Positions 12,511 through 26,877 of a stretch of DNA of 64,000 nt are shown piece by piece. Under the pieces are notes generated by a model. It was not told where the DNA came from. It made no database searches and was given only the letters and a program-made list of their open reading frames with translations. Positions within the stretch are counted from its first letter, which is position 1, and each line of letters starts with the position of its first letter. The position numbers were made by a program, and so were the translations under genes. This DNA comes from Tubulanus polymorphus (Eukaryota; Nemertea; Palaeonemertea; Tubulaniformes; Tubulanidae): positions 248,001-312,000 of the forward strand of contig NC_134033.1 in assembly GCF_964204645.1 (NCBI RefSeq). The letters run 5' to 3'.

Positions 12511-12856
12511 TAGCTCGCAGTAGGCAGTGTCTAAGACCACCAGGGCGACTGTTACAGGTAAAGGCTAAACACGAGTTAAAAGTGGTAATTTAATTTTCGA
12601 CTCAGTCGCAGTTTTTAATTATAATATTTCCTGTAACGCGCACTCAATTCACCCGGCACCAATCCCTTAAATCTCTTACTTGTAAACTCTTAGCGGAGAT
12701 AATTAATACTCAAAACCAATTTGATAATTGAAAACTTGATAATTGATATTCTCAGAAATCTACGTAAGTTTTACCTCAATTTTCAGAATTTTGCGTCATT
12801 TTCAAACTCAACAACGATAAATTTCATAATCTTTAAATCTGTTCATAATACTTAAG

Positions 12857-13350
12857 GTTAGAGACAGAGTCTACTGTATTTCACAAACTCTTACTCAGTA
12901 TTTGACACCAACTCGGGGTAGAATTTTACCGGTCTCAACTTAACCGCAGTAAGAGACAGAGTCTACTGTATTTCACAAACTCTTACTCAGTATTTGACAC
13001 CAACTCGGGGTAGAATTTTACCGGTCTCAACTTTACCGCAGTAAGAGACAGAGTCTACTGTATTTCACAAACTCTTACTCAGTATTTGACACCAACTCGG
13101 AGTAGAATTTTACCGGTCTCAACTTTACCGCAGTAAGAGACAGAGTCTACTGTATTTCACAAACTCTTACTCAGTATTTGACACCAACTCGGAGTAGAAT
13201 TTTACCGGTCTCAACTTAACCGCAGTAAGAGACAGAGTCTACTGTATTTCACAAACTCTTACTCAGTATTTGACACCAACTCGGGGTAGAATTTTACCGG
13301 TCTCAACTTTACCGCAGTAAGAGACAGAGTCTAATGTATTTCACAAACTT
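12857..13350. repeat. 92-bp satellite array A (about five copies)
   Basis: Unit of 92 bp running from AGAGACAGAGTCTACTGTAT to the ACCGCAGTA end. The same unit appears in the opposite orientation in the array at 14982-15712. Confidence 0.95.
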
Positions 13351-13702
13351 TAACTTCTAACCTCATGTTCAGTATTTTATCTCGCAATAGATTCTTGCAA
13401 AAATGATCACTTAAAGTTTTTAATGATATCGGAATCTAAAAACAGCTATATGCGAATGGTATAAACACAATGTCGTCTTGATTCACGACTAAAAGTGAGA
13501 TACAAATATCATAAACAATAAAAACACTCTTAATAAAGTTAAATACCTAGGATACTGAAATACAGGTGACGGTTTTGAGGCAATCGTCAGGTACAGATTA
13601 TACTGTTGTTTGTTGATATTGATGTGTGCAGTTTGAGGAAACGTCACTTTCTATTAAACAATAATTATCATATCATATCACGATATATCAAAATATTCTT
13701 AC

Positions 13703-13965
13703 CTTGTTTTAAGGATGAATGATAGTGAAATCTCAATCCGGGGTTGATCGTTGATTTTTACTTCCTTGCCGCTGTTGCTGTTGCTGCTGCTGCTGTTCTG
13801 CGACTAAGATGTTGAATGCGAGTAATTTTCCAAACTCTGTCGCTCTGTCGACTCTTTACCGAGACCTTCTAGTGACGCGCCCTGATACTATCAACCAATC
13901 AGCATCCGCGATGCGACCGGTGATTAACCAATAGGAACTCGAGTATAACACCTCGCAGTGCTGGT
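13703..13965 (-). promoter_or_regulatory. possible minus-strand promoter and 5' noncoding exon
   Basis: The minus strand has a consensus donor (AAAACAAG|GTAAGA) with its exon side ending at 13703. Upstream lies a CpG-containing region with two CCAAT-type boxes near 13890-13930 (AACCAATCAGC, AACCAATAGG on the plus strand). The putative exon includes a short CAG/CTG tract but no convincing start codon, so it could be a 5' UTR exon. No downstream coding partner was recognised. Confidence 0.3.
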
Positions 13966-14009
13966 TGTTCAAATACTCCATTGTTTTACTCGTTAATTTT
14001 TCCGGTATC

Positions 14010-14100
14010 GTAGGGGGAGGGGGGTGAGAAGGGGGGAGGGGGTGAGAAGGGGGGAGGGGGTGAGAAGGGGGAGGGGGTGAGAAGGGGGGGCAGGGGAGGA
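14010..14100. repeat. G-rich short repeat
   Basis: Four to five copies of a GGGGTGAGAAGGGGGGAGG-like unit, strongly G-rich on the plus strand and potentially quadruplex-forming. Confidence 0.85.
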
Positions 14101-14162
14101 TAAGTTAGGGGGGTTGGGATTGAGTAGGATGAGTATAAATGATAAACCAATAGCGTACTTAC

Positions 14163-14367
14163 GAAATCTTCCAAACGCCTGACGTTCATTGACATAGGTC
14201 CACGGGACGCTTTTACGAGAAATGTTTTGAAAAAAGCACATTTGACTTATTTTAGGAGTGTAACCTGCCACAGATGAGGTCGGTCCGGGTACTACCCCTG
14301 GAAATATGCCACGTGACACATTGAGGAGGTTGAATACTGATATCATTACTTCACTACGACTGTCCAT
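14163..14367 (-). CDS. candidate first coding exon, unknown protein
   Basis: The minus strand has an ATG in good Kozak context (GGCTCCATGGAC) at 14367 and an open frame of 68 codons ending at a strong donor (GATTTC|GTAAGTAC, exon end 14163). A TATA-like stretch (TATAATGTATATA) lies just upstream. The peptide contains VAGYTPKISQMCFF and SVPWTYVNERQAFGRF segments that look non-random, but I do not recognise the family. It has no signal peptide. No in-phase downstream exon could be identified in the repeat-rich sequence to the left, so the rest of the gene may be missed or may not exist. Confidence 0.35.
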
Positions 14368-14981
14368 GGAGCCGTATATACATTATAAATAGTACCTCGA
14401 CGAAATGAGGTCACGATTTCACCACGATTTCGCGTAATAAAGGATTGAGATATAAACTTGACCTGTTTGTAAAATCTTCGTGGAATCAATTCAACTTGAT
14501 CTGTATTGTAGGAACGCGCGCGAAACGGATTTAAAAATCGATTCTAAAAGTTAATGAAAATTCCAGGATTCGACCCTGACGCTGAAAATAAAACGCGCCA
14601 TTTTGTGATTATAAGCCCTTCAATAACGGTTATCATTGTTTTACTCGTTGTTGTCATCGGCAACGACTGTTTAAATCGCGTGTTCCGCCAATTATTCCCA
14701 CTTTAAACATTGAATTTACTTTCTGATGTCGAACATGTTTGTCTAGCGGTCAAACTCAACTCGCTTGTGCTGATGACCACTTGACCACAGTCCAGTTCTG
14801 TTCCAGTAAATATTGATAATATACCGGTGTCTGTGTGTGCAGCACAGTGAACACGTGATCAAACTGCAGCATTTTAAACTTTTAATCACCATCGACTTCA
14901 GTTTGAATTTATATTAGATTCATATTTGATTCTACGTTAATCAGAATTCAATTTATATCACAGTTTGTGAAGGTCGGATCT

Positions 14982-15712
14982 GACTTTTACTGCGGTAAAT
15001 ACTGAGTAAGAGTTTGTGAAATACAGTAGACTCTGTCTCTTACTGCGGTAAAGTTGAGACCGGTAAAATTCCACCCCGAGTTGGTGTCAAATACTGAGTA
15101 AGAGTTTGTGAAATACAGTAGACTCTGTCTCTTACTGCGGTTAAGTTGAGACCGGTAAAATTCTACCCCGAGTTTGTGTCAAATACTGAGTAAGAGTTTG
15201 TGAAATACAGTAGACTCTGTCTCTTACCGTGGTAAAGTTGAGACCGGTAAAATTCCACCCCGAGTTGGTGTCAAATACTGAGTAAGAGTTTGTGAAACAC
15301 AGTAGACTCTGTCTCTTACTGCGGTTAAGTTGAGACCGGTAAAATTCTACCCCGAGTTTGTGTCAAATACTGAGTAAGAGTTTGTGAAATACAGTAGACT
15401 CTGTCTCTTACTGCGGTTAAGTTGAGACCGGTAAAATTCTACCCCGAGTTGGTGTCAAATACTGAGTAAGAGTTTGTGAAATACATTAGACTCTGTCTCT
15501 TACTGCGGTAAAGTTGAGACCGGTAAAATTCTACCCCGAGTTGGTGTCAAATACTGAGTAAGAGTTAGTGAAATACAGTAGACTCTGTCTCTTACTGCGG
15601 TAAAGTTGAGACTGGTAAAATTCTACCCCGAGTTTGTGTCAAATACTGAGTAAGAGTTTGTGAAATACAGTAGACTCTGTCTCTTACCGTGGTAAAGTTG
15701 AAACTGGTAAAA
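14982..15712. repeat. 92-bp satellite array B, inverted relative to array A
   Basis: About eight copies of the reverse complement of the 92-bp unit at 12857-13350 (TACTGCGGTAAAGTTGAGAC type), with scattered substitutions. Together the arrays form an inverted pair around a 1.6-kb interval that holds the candidate exon at 14163-14367. Confidence 0.95.
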
Positions 15713-15994
15713 TGTTAGGGGCTAACAACATATTGACCCAATTCCACTAATTTCAACGTTCTAATTGACGCCTTGTTGAGGGTGCGGCCTGGGTGAGAAT
15801 TGCGGTTTCCTGTGTAATGAGAGAGAGCTGCAAATGGAGTACTCCGGATGGAGTGCTCCGGCGTTTCCGTTTTGCGCTGCTAACTTGCTGTCAAAATCAT
15901 CACAAAAACAAAGAACTCTACATCAGAAAATTCGATAATGTTCGCGAGGACTAACGGCTATAGAGAATCGGATACATCGCTGGGTACATAATAC

Positions 15995-16286
15995 GTGTAC
16001 CCTTAGAGACAGGATTCAATGTGTACCCTTAGAGACAGGATTCAATGTGTACCCTTAGAGACAGGATTCAATGTGTACCCTTAGAGACAGGATTCAATGT
16101 GTACCCTTAGAGACAGGATTCAATGTGTACCCTTAGAGACAGGATTCAATGTGTACCCTTAGAGACAGGATTCAATGTGTACCCTTAGAGACAGGATTCA
16201 ATGTGTACCCTTAGAGACAGGATTCAATGTGTACCCTTAGAGACAGGATTCAATGTGTACCCTTAGAGACAGGATTCAATGTGTAC
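15995..16286. repeat. 26-bp minisatellite, eleven copies
   Basis: Eleven perfect or near-perfect copies of a 26-bp unit GTGTACCCTTAGAGACAGGA plus TTCAAT. The near absence of divergence suggests recent expansion. Confidence 0.96.
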
Positions 16287-16623
16287 TATGATATCTCACT
16301 AAAACACAATTTTCTCAGAAAACAGTTGATTATTGATCTTAATTTCACCGAATCACATTCTCATTTATAAAACTATCAGTCACGTCTCACAGTCGTCTCT
16401 ATATCGAGGTTGCGCGATAGAGCGGCGATCGTTCGTTTCTGTATCTGGTCACCAGGGGGCGTTGAATAGAATTTAAACAGAAAATGAAACTTTAATCCAC
16501 GGCAAATTATATCAGGCAAAAACAAAAATAATACAAATTCTGTTTTTTAAATGATTTTAATGACAATCTGACTACATTTTCAGATAGAAATACAGCGTGT
16601 GCGCGGTGTGCGCTAATCGAGAT

Positions 16624-19146
16624 CTAACTGAATGATTCATCATTTTCCTTATTGCCATCACAATCCCCGCAGGCACCCGTCATTTTACCCGCATAGAGGG
16701 CGCTATCTACCGATACGGCCAGCGATTTATGACGCGGTTTAAAGAAAATGGAAATCTTACATTCAGGATATGAGATTTTCAGAAAATCGTCGATATCAGG
16801 ATCGTTGTCCTTAACTGCTGAAATATCATCGTTAACAGTACTTGAGGTCTTAATCTCACTATCTCCGATCTGAAACAAAAAATCGATATCCTGTTATCGA
16901 ATTGTTAACCACCCACTATGACGTCAGAGAGTATATTTGCCCACATTTAATACTACTATGACGTCACACTTAAATGATTCGATGGCATAGGTCTACAGGA
17001 TGAATTTCGGTTTTTTTTTCATGGTAAGTGACAAGTGACAGGAGAACCAGACCACGTGATATAGTCCGGACCGCAACGCACACTTCACAGTGTCGGCCAT
17101 CTTGGAAACAGGTCCCAACTACAATCACGTGGTCAACTATATCCGGGCCACAGTTCTAACTAACTGACATTCGGTCTCGACACTTAGTCGACTAAATACG
17201 ACAACCGATGTTCGCCTAGGTCACTTCCTCTTCCCGTGATGCCGCCCTGTGAAACCGGCTGGTCCTGCCACCTACCTTTAATGTCATGTTATCGCTTAAG
17301 ATGATATCGCTATCCATCACGGCAAATTTAATACGAGCCACGACGATATGCGGAGGGGTCTGCTCGTTGTATTTCCGCTTCCGGTCTGATACAGCGGTTA
17401 AAGTGTATTTGCATTTGTCCGGTATCGCGTCCGTCGACTCACTGACTAAATGTTCGCCCAGTTCCTGATTAGCGAACGATTTTGTGAGATGGTCGAATGT
17501 GTTCAGATGCGGATCACCGTGTATTGAACACACACAATCTGTAAACAGTGTTTATATAACATCGTCATTGTGCATTAAGGCTAAAAAAAATTGATACCTT
17601 GTTTCTCCGCTCTGCTGAGCTTAAATGTTGACCCGGCCGGCTGCCTATCTACCCTATACATTACTTTTTTTTAAATCGTGATCAATTTCACCATAACAGA
17701 CCCGGCTGCTATAGAAATGAATTGTTTATAAATTTTATCATATTTTACTAAAATGACCCGGCCGCTGCGGAGAAACAAGGTATCATTTTTGTTTAGCCTA
17801 AAGTGTATATACTGACTAATAATAATTTTACTGAATTTTTTAAAAGACTCGTAGAGTAGCCTGGTGTTAGCCGGGTTTACAATAAATAACCAGGGTCCAA
17901 TTCCACAGTTGTGAGTTAAGGTTTAACTCAGAGTTAACTCTAACTCACAACTGTGGAACTGGGTCCAGACCAGTAGTACTATACAGGTTAACTATATCTA
18001 TTTGACGCACCAGTTTTCGCTACTAATGTAAAGAAGCTTCATCAGCTTAAGGATGAGGCTGATGAAGTTACTGAAAGCTCGTGCGTCTCATAGAATAGTT
18101 ACAGCGACAGAACTACTCGTCTAGTTGTGAATTCAGCTCAGTAGCATCGCTTGAAGAATTCAGCCATGTCAGCCGCATATATAACTGTGGAATCGAGTCT
18201 AGAAATATTGAATTGTGGAACTTGATCAATGTAATCTATATTAACAAAAAACTTCTCCATAAATAGAGACACAATGGAGTTAGAACGTTATAAGTGTTCT
18301 ACTGGCCGTGTTATAGTGTTACTGGCCGTATTCTAGTGTTACTCACCGTGTAAATCGAAAAGTTGATCATTTAGCACTTTTTTGACGAAGTTCTTTTTTT
18401 TCTGCTTGGCACTGCGAGCTTTGGATTTTATTTTTTTCACTAACAAACCCTCGAGCGCTTCGCGGTCACGTGCCGAATTATTAGACACGAGAGAGTCGAA
18501 TAAATCTGTAATATCCACATCACAACAAATTCACTTTCTAATTTTCCATATTGATTTAAGGGTTTAAATTTGCATACGATTAGGTATGCACTCGTAGTTC
18601 TGATTGGTCAGTTAACCGAAGGACCACCGATACGAGCCAATCAGAGTGGATTTAACATACCTGACAATGGTAAGCTATCTCCATCAAATAACTTCTTTAC
18701 TGAAGTTCTAATACCATTCGAGTCGACTTCATCCCTGATTCTATATACATTAAATCAACATGTTTTATTAGTAACTAATCATAATTTTACTGAATCGCTG
18801 AAGTCATCGAGAATGAGAAGGTCGTTGATTTCAATTAATTATAATTTTACTGAATCGTTTGAAGTCATCGAGAATGAGAAGGTCGTTGATTACAATTAAT
18901 TAAAATTTTGCTGAATCGCTGAAGTCATCGAGAATGAGAAGGTCGTTATCGTTATTATGAAAGATGTTTATTACTAATTACTTACGCTTCGAAAGCCAGA
19001 TCATCCAACTCAGGAATCTCATCGACATCGTCAGCAACCTGTTCCACGTCTATTCCTGCTGTTGTTCCAACTTGCGCATGCGCAAACACTGCTAATAAAG
19101 CTGCTATGATGAATAGCCTGTAGATGAGTCCCACTGCGTTAAACAT
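16624..19146 (-). CDS. small secreted protein with a single C-terminal von Willebrand factor D domain
   Basis: Five exons on the minus strand, all GT-AG and phase-consistent: 18986-19146, 18661-18740, 18347-18505, 17276-17538, 16624-16869, giving 302 aa. Residues 1 to about 24 form a signal peptide (hydrophobic core LFIIAALLAVFAHA). A linker with acidic stretches (40-60) and a lysine-rich stretch (about 105-120, SAKQKKKNFVKK) follows. The VWD domain starts at about residue 135 with CVCSIHGDPHLNTFD, the family GDPH motif, and ends with GACGDCDGN near the C terminus, the usual CGxxDGN signature. VWD domains normally sit in large multidomain mucins, vitellogenins or zonadhesins with C8 and TIL modules; here the protein stops about ten residues after the VWD core. 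Extracellular role unknown. Introns hold short repeats and a fold-back element. Confidence 0.82.
17886..17975. mobile_element. palindromic fold-back (MITE-like) element
   Basis: About 90 bp inside an intron of the VWD gene. The left arm (TTCCACAGTTGTGAGTTAA) is the near-perfect reverse complement of the right arm (TAACTCACAACTGTGGAA), flanked by GGGTCC-type ends. Related elements lie at 46352-46456, 51781-51896 and 56462-56620, so this is a dispersed family. There is no coding capacity. Confidence 0.7.
18771..18955. repeat. 60-bp tandem repeat, three copies (intronic)
   Basis: Three copies of a unit containing CGAGAATGAGAAGGTCGTTG in the first intron of the VWD gene. Confidence 0.9.
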
Positions 19147-19200
19147 CTTTACACCGTCAAACTGAATTAGTTATTGATTTTAGACATTCACACTACAAGA

Positions 19201-19434
19201 GAGAGGAGAGGGAGAGAGGCAGAGGCAGAGGCAGAGGCAGAGGCAGAGGCAGAGGCAGAAGCAGAGGCAGAGGCAGAGGCAGAGGCAGAGGCAGAGGCAG
19301 AGGCAGAGGCAGAGGCAGAGGCAGAGGCAGAGGCAGAGGCAGAGGCAGAGGCAGAGGCAGGGCAGAGGCAGAGGCAGAGGCAGAGGCAGAGGCAGAGGCA
19401 GAGGCAGAGGCAGAGGCAGAGGAAAGAGGAGGAG
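19201..19434. repeat. GGCAGA hexanucleotide array
   Basis: About 38 copies of GGCAGA, with one AGCAGA variant and one phase slip near 19360 that shifts the encoded AEAE frame to QRQR. Not a gene. Confidence 0.97.
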
Positions 19435-20014
19435 AGGGTTAGTCGCGACTATAGTCGAACTAAGTGAAACCGAATCTCCATTAGTCGGAACTATAGTCCG
19501 GAAATAGTTCGGAAATAAAGCGCATTCGGTTATTAGTTCCGACCACTAGTCGACTATAGATACGAAAACCGAATTTGGCCCAGGAGGACTTGCTTGATTT
19601 ATACAGCTAGGAGGACTTAGTTAGTTTTACCTGCTAAACTCTTGGCGTCCGTTTTAACAATGACTCAACTTCTGAACTGTTTATAAATCAGTGTTTGTGC
19701 GACTGACTGATTTTGATAATTTGTTTGTCAGCTGGATTTCGGCAACTGCTGTATTTGATGTAATTATTAACGCTTTTATGAACTTTATTTACGTGTCAAT
19801 CAGTTCAAACTCATATATTGATCATATACAGGGAGTTTCAGTATCAACGCTACCAGATCTAACCTTAAATTTCAAATCATATTCTTCCCATAAACCCCTT
19901 AAACTGTGTACATCACTGGAAAGCTTTAAATTTCCGGTACTGTAAGTGGATAGTCAGCACACCTGACTGGTCACTGGTCACCACACCTGACCGGTCAAAC
20001 CCGACCAATCACCA

Positions 20015-20092
20015 CCGGTCTATGGTCTAGAGGGTAGCATGCTCGGTCGGAATGCTGGAGTTGGCAGGTTCGAGTCCCGCTAGTGGCCTATT
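20015..20092 (+). mobile_element. tRNA-like SINE head or tRNA pseudogene
   Basis: An A-box-like string (TGGTCTAGAGGGTAG) lies about 35 bases before a perfect B box (GGTTCGAGTCC). The acceptor arms do not pair properly and the anticodon arm has an oversized loop, so it is not a functional tRNA. The B-box context GGAGTTGGCAGGTTCGAGTC recurs inverted at 38575-38600, which supports a tRNA-derived SINE family. Confidence 0.55.
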
Positions 20093-20404
20093 ATTATGAA
20101 GTATTTTTGTTCAGGTTTTTGTGAATGAAAAACGGTTTTTTAACGAAACTCGTAGTAAACAATGGTAACAATTTGCACCTGGTGTTTCACACTGCAGTCG
20201 GGTTAGAGGGATGGGAGAGTATTACTGATTATTTCATTAATTAGACGTTTAAATATCAGCAGAAATGACACTCGACCCACCTGACACACTCACACAAACA
20301 CCTGACACACTCGTGGGGAATGTTACTGGATCAAACAGGTGTTCATTTTTTAATTAGTTCAGTAAATATAGTAGCTATTATTATTCACGGAATTATCATT
20401 TAGA

Positions 20405-20910
20405 GATCGTCAGAGAACAGCAGAGATCAGCAGAGATCAGCACAACACAGCAGAGATCAACAGAGATCAGCACAACACAGCAGAGATCAGCAGAACACAG
20501 CAGAGATCAGCAGAACACAGCAGAGATCAGCAGAACACAGCAGAGATCAGCAGAACACAGCAGAGATCAGCAGAACACAGCAGAGATCAGCAGAGATCAG
20601 CACAACACAGCAGAGATCAGCAGAACACAGCAGAGATCAGCAGAGATCAGCACAACACAGCAGAGATCAGCAGAACACAGCAGAGATCAGCAGAACACAG
20701 CAGAGATCAGCACAACACAGCAGAGATCAGCAGAACACAGCAGAGATCAGCAGAACACAGCAGAGATCAGCAGAACACAGCAGAGATCAGCAGAACACAG
20801 CAGAGATCAGCAGAACACAGCAGAGATCAGCAGAACACAGCAGAGATCAGCACAACACAGCAGAGATCAGCAGAACACAGCAGAGATCAGCAGAACACAG
20901 CAGAGATCGG
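20405..20910. repeat. 20-bp CAGCAGAGATCAGCAGAACA array
   Basis: About 24 copies built from CAGAGATCAGCA and CAACACAG / GAACACAG alternants over 500 bp. Confidence 0.95.
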
Positions 20911-21402
20911 TTCATCGTACAGGACAACTATCTGTGATGGAACTCGAAGCGTCGTGAAGGATTTAAGGAATCGTCAGTGAGATCAGGTCAAAGTTTCTTC
21001 TCATAAACTCGTCACGGATATAGAGAAGTGTGGACTTGGAAATGTCTTCTAAAAGTCCTGTTAGATATCTACAAGAGGTGAATCCAATAGGAGAGTGATT
21101 CGGCTTCGGGTGAATCATGGTCCTATAGGAGAGTGATTCGGCTTCGGGTAGGTAAAAGGGTAGCTTAGGCTGCAGATTATCTTAAACCAACTTCGACTGA
21201 ATAAATTGAAACTTGTGTTCAAGCTTAAAACATTAAGTATTAACGATGAAGTAGATGAAATGACGTGTCGTCGATATCAATTATTTCTCACAGCTGTTGC
21301 CCCCGTGTGTGCTCAATATCTGGGTTGACAAATGAAGTTGAACAACAGGGTTAAGTATTAATCAATCGTTATACAAAGAGTTCAGTTCAAACTGTTTATA
21401 AA

Positions 21403-21502
21403 ATGGAAACAATATTCCACCCTAAAGTGGAAACAATATTCCACCCTAAAGTGGAAACAATATTCCACCCTAAAGTGGAAACAATATTCCACCCTAAAGG
21501 TT
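21403..21502. repeat. 24-bp repeat, four copies
   Basis: Four copies of GTGGAAACAATATTCCACCC plus TAAA. Each unit is itself palindromic (GTGGAA...TTCCAC), so each can form a small hairpin. Confidence 0.93.
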
Positions 21503-21914
21503 TTTTAAACATCTTACGTTTTCCTAAATTTATGAAGGATTTTTCATGAATTACCGAAAAGACGGAAAGAGTTTCCAAAACTGTTGGCTTCGGTTCATAG
21601 CATCTCAAATGTTCTCTTAAGCAGGTATCTGTCTGTACCCACAACCTCTGCGCCATCACCTCTCAAATGGTTAATGTCTGTCTAAACTTGATGGTTGTCT
21701 GTCTAAACTAATTTTCAAATAAAATGTCAGTTGTCCTGCGACAAGGGTTGTTGATACCTGGATGAATATGTTTTAGGAAAATGGCGAATCTCAGTATATT
21801 TGACAGCCGAATGCAAACTGTATTTCAACAAATATCTTAAAAAAAACTTGATTGAATGTTTTAACACTGGATCGATTCGATCTGGCATTTCTTTTGTTTT
21901 ACTAACAAGCAGCA

Positions 21915-22135
21915 TCGAGGTCCGCTTCGGGCTGTAATTAGGGTTTTAGGGTAAGTCAGATCCGCTTCGGGCTGTGATTAGGGTTTTAGGGTTAGTCAGA
22001 TCCGCTTCGGGCTGTGATTAGGGTTTTAGGGTAAGTCAGATCCGCTTCGGGCTGTGATTAGGGTTTTAGGGTTAGTCAGATCCGCTTCGGGCTGTGATTA
22101 GGGTTTTAGAGTTAGTCAGATCTGCTTGAAGCTGT
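21915..22135. repeat. 40-bp repeat with telomere-like TTAGGGTTTTAGGG core
   Basis: Five copies of a GATCCGCTTCGGGCTGTGAT unit followed by TAGGGTTTTAGGGTTAGTCA. Shares telomere-like words with the block at 8985-9734 in the opposite orientation. Confidence 0.92.
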
Positions 22136-22239
22136 GGTTTGTCTCTCATTTCAGATTGTTAGGTGAAGTATAAACATATATATATATAAACATATTGATC
22201 TGACAAGTGACAAAGCTGGTTGTATTCAATAACTCCCCT

Positions 22240-22330
22240 CTCCCCACACTCCCCTCTCCCCTCTACCAACTCCCCTCTACCAACTCCCCACTCCCCTCTC
22301 CCACTCCCCTCTCCCAACTCCCCTCTCCGT
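22240..22330. repeat. CTCCCC-rich low-complexity tract
   Basis: Imperfect ACTCCCCTCTACCA repeats just upstream of the 925-codon frame. This pyrimidine-rich stretch lies ahead of the acceptor TTGAATTGTAG at 22388. Confidence 0.8.
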
Positions 22331-22394
22331 GGATTCATAACTATTGCATCATATTGATTATAAAATACATTCCACATTTTGAATTGTAGGCCCT

Positions 22395-25172
<2,778 letters not shown>

Positions 25173-25194
25173 CGAGTAAACTCCATTCTTCCTC

Positions 25195-25435
25195 GAGATA
25201 GTTTAGGCGAATTTATCATCGAGAATAGAGTAGGCGAATTTATCATCGAGATGGTTTAGGCGAATTTATCTTCGAGAATAGAGTAGGCGAATTTATCATC
25301 GAGATGGTTTAGACGAATTTATCTTCGAGAATAGTTTAGGTCAACTTATCCTCGAAAGTAGTGTAGGCGAATCTATATATCATTGTGAGTAGTTTAGGCG
25401 AATTTATCCCAGATAGTTTAGGCGAAGTTATCCAA
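25195..25435. repeat. degenerate 25-30-bp repeat downstream of the polyQ gene
   Basis: AGGCGAATTTATCATCGAGA-type words recur about eight times at irregular spacing, probably in the 3' UTR. Confidence 0.8.
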
Positions 25436-25662
25436 CGGCCTATCGTCAAAATGGTCAAAAACTCAAAGTGAAAACTGATCATAGTCAATTCCAGAGGCAG
25501 CAGTTTTATTTTCGACACGTGACTTGCAAATAACGATAATCAAAAATCAAATACGATTTAACAGGGGGGAAATCGCCTCTATTAACAAACGTGTGGTGCC
25601 CGTGGGGGCAGGGCGTTGTTCATTGGAAATTTTTGTTCAGAATGTAGCGTTGAGAATGTATC

Positions 25663-25668
25663 AATAAA
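25663..25668 (+). terminator. AATAAA polyadenylation signal
   Basis: Canonical hexamer 490 bp after the stop codon of the 925-codon frame and before the next array. It is a plausible 3' end for that gene. Confidence 0.4.
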
Positions 25669-25713
25669 ATGTATCGATATATTTGAATTTGAGTTTGAGT
25701 TGTGTCTTGCGTA

Positions 25714-26155
25714 AAGAAGGAATCTGCAGTACCGGTACAGATCGGTGAAGGAATCTGCAGTACCGGTACAGATCGGTGAAGGAATCTGCAGTACCGGTAC
25801 AGATCGGTGAAGGAATCTCCAGTACCGGTATAGATCGGTGAAGGAATCTGCAGTACCGGTACAGATCGGTGAAGGAATCTGCAGTACCGGTACAGATAGG
25901 TGAAGGAATCTGCAGTACCGGTATAGATCGGTGAAGGAATCTGCAGTACCGGTATAGATCGGTGAAGGAATCTGCAGTACCGGTACAGATCGGTGAAGGA
26001 ATCTGCAGTACCGGTATAGATCGGTGAAGGAATCTGCAGTACCGGTACAGATCGGTGAAGGAATCTGCAGTACCGGTATAGATCGGTGAAGGAATCTGAA
26101 GTACCGGTATAGATCGGTGAAGGAATCTGCAGTACCGGTATAGATCGGTCTGGTA
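25714..26155. repeat. 31-bp minisatellite, fourteen copies
   Basis: Unit GAAGGAATCTGCAGTACCGG followed by TACAGATCGGT, with TATAGATCGGT as the common variant. Exact period 31. Confidence 0.96.
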
Positions 26156-26575
26156 ATTCATAAGTCCGTTTCCGTGTCCGCTACTTCAACGTCTCACATC
26201 GAGGATCAATAATGTTAATTTGATTTTGACTTGAGTTCGATGGTCCGGTCCATGAGTCCGAATATCAATTCAATTTAAACTTTGTTGGAGTCATCAATTA
26301 AATAAAATTAAATTTATTCGTTATCAACCTCTGAAAGATCGTCAATAAATTGGAACGAAAGAAAGATGGGAAAACCGACAACTGTGTCAGATAGCGGTAA
26401 TATCACCGAGTTCTGTTTGTCGTAATCAGTGACAGTGTAATCGCTGCTGACCTAATTCCCGATGGTAGTAATCAGCTGATCAGCTGATCAGTTGACGAAG
26501 TCGAATAGCTGCCTGATCACATGATTTTTCGAGTCTTAAACGAGTAAATTTCTTCAACGGTTTTAACAATAAAAG

Positions 26576-26877
26576 GTACGTGGTGTAAAATAATCGTGTC
26601 CTGAGTCTGTGTCAATAGACCTGTCACTGGCCGGGTCGAGAGTCTGGAGGAGGGACCAGGCAGGGGGGCGTAACTATCAGTCAGCTGTTCTTCTTTTCAG
26701 CTGCCCGCCTGCTGCCCCTAGGCCACCCCTACCCCTCACAGCCACCCCACCCCAGCCCCTCGGCCATACCAAACCAACCCCTCACAGCCACCCCAGCCAC
26801 TCGGCCATACCAACCCCTTAATCTCCTTGTCGTCAGTTGTAACTATTTTGTTGTGATTTATATTTTATAGATTGATA
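26576..26877 (+). promoter_or_regulatory. possible 5' UTR intron of the DUF229 gene
   Basis: A donor-like AAAAG|GTACGT at 26575/26576 and an acceptor TATTTTATAG at 26870 bracket a C-rich spacer (AGCCACCCCAGCC repeats). This suggests a noncoding first exon ending at 26575, just upstream of the start ATG at 26878. Confidence 0.35.

Larger units (their letters stand above)
19147..22394. other. intergenic stretch made mostly of repeats
   Basis: Contains the GGCAGA array, a tRNA-like element, the CAGAGATC array, a 24-bp repeat and the 40-bp TTAGGG-containing repeat, listed separately. Between them I see no coding exon. The part just right of 19146 should hold the VWD gene promoter, but no TATA box is obvious. 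Confidence 0.5.

Noticed and set aside
20015-20092. Functional tRNA call
   Set aside because: A and B boxes are present but the acceptor arms mismatch and the anticodon loop is too large; kept as a SINE-like element.
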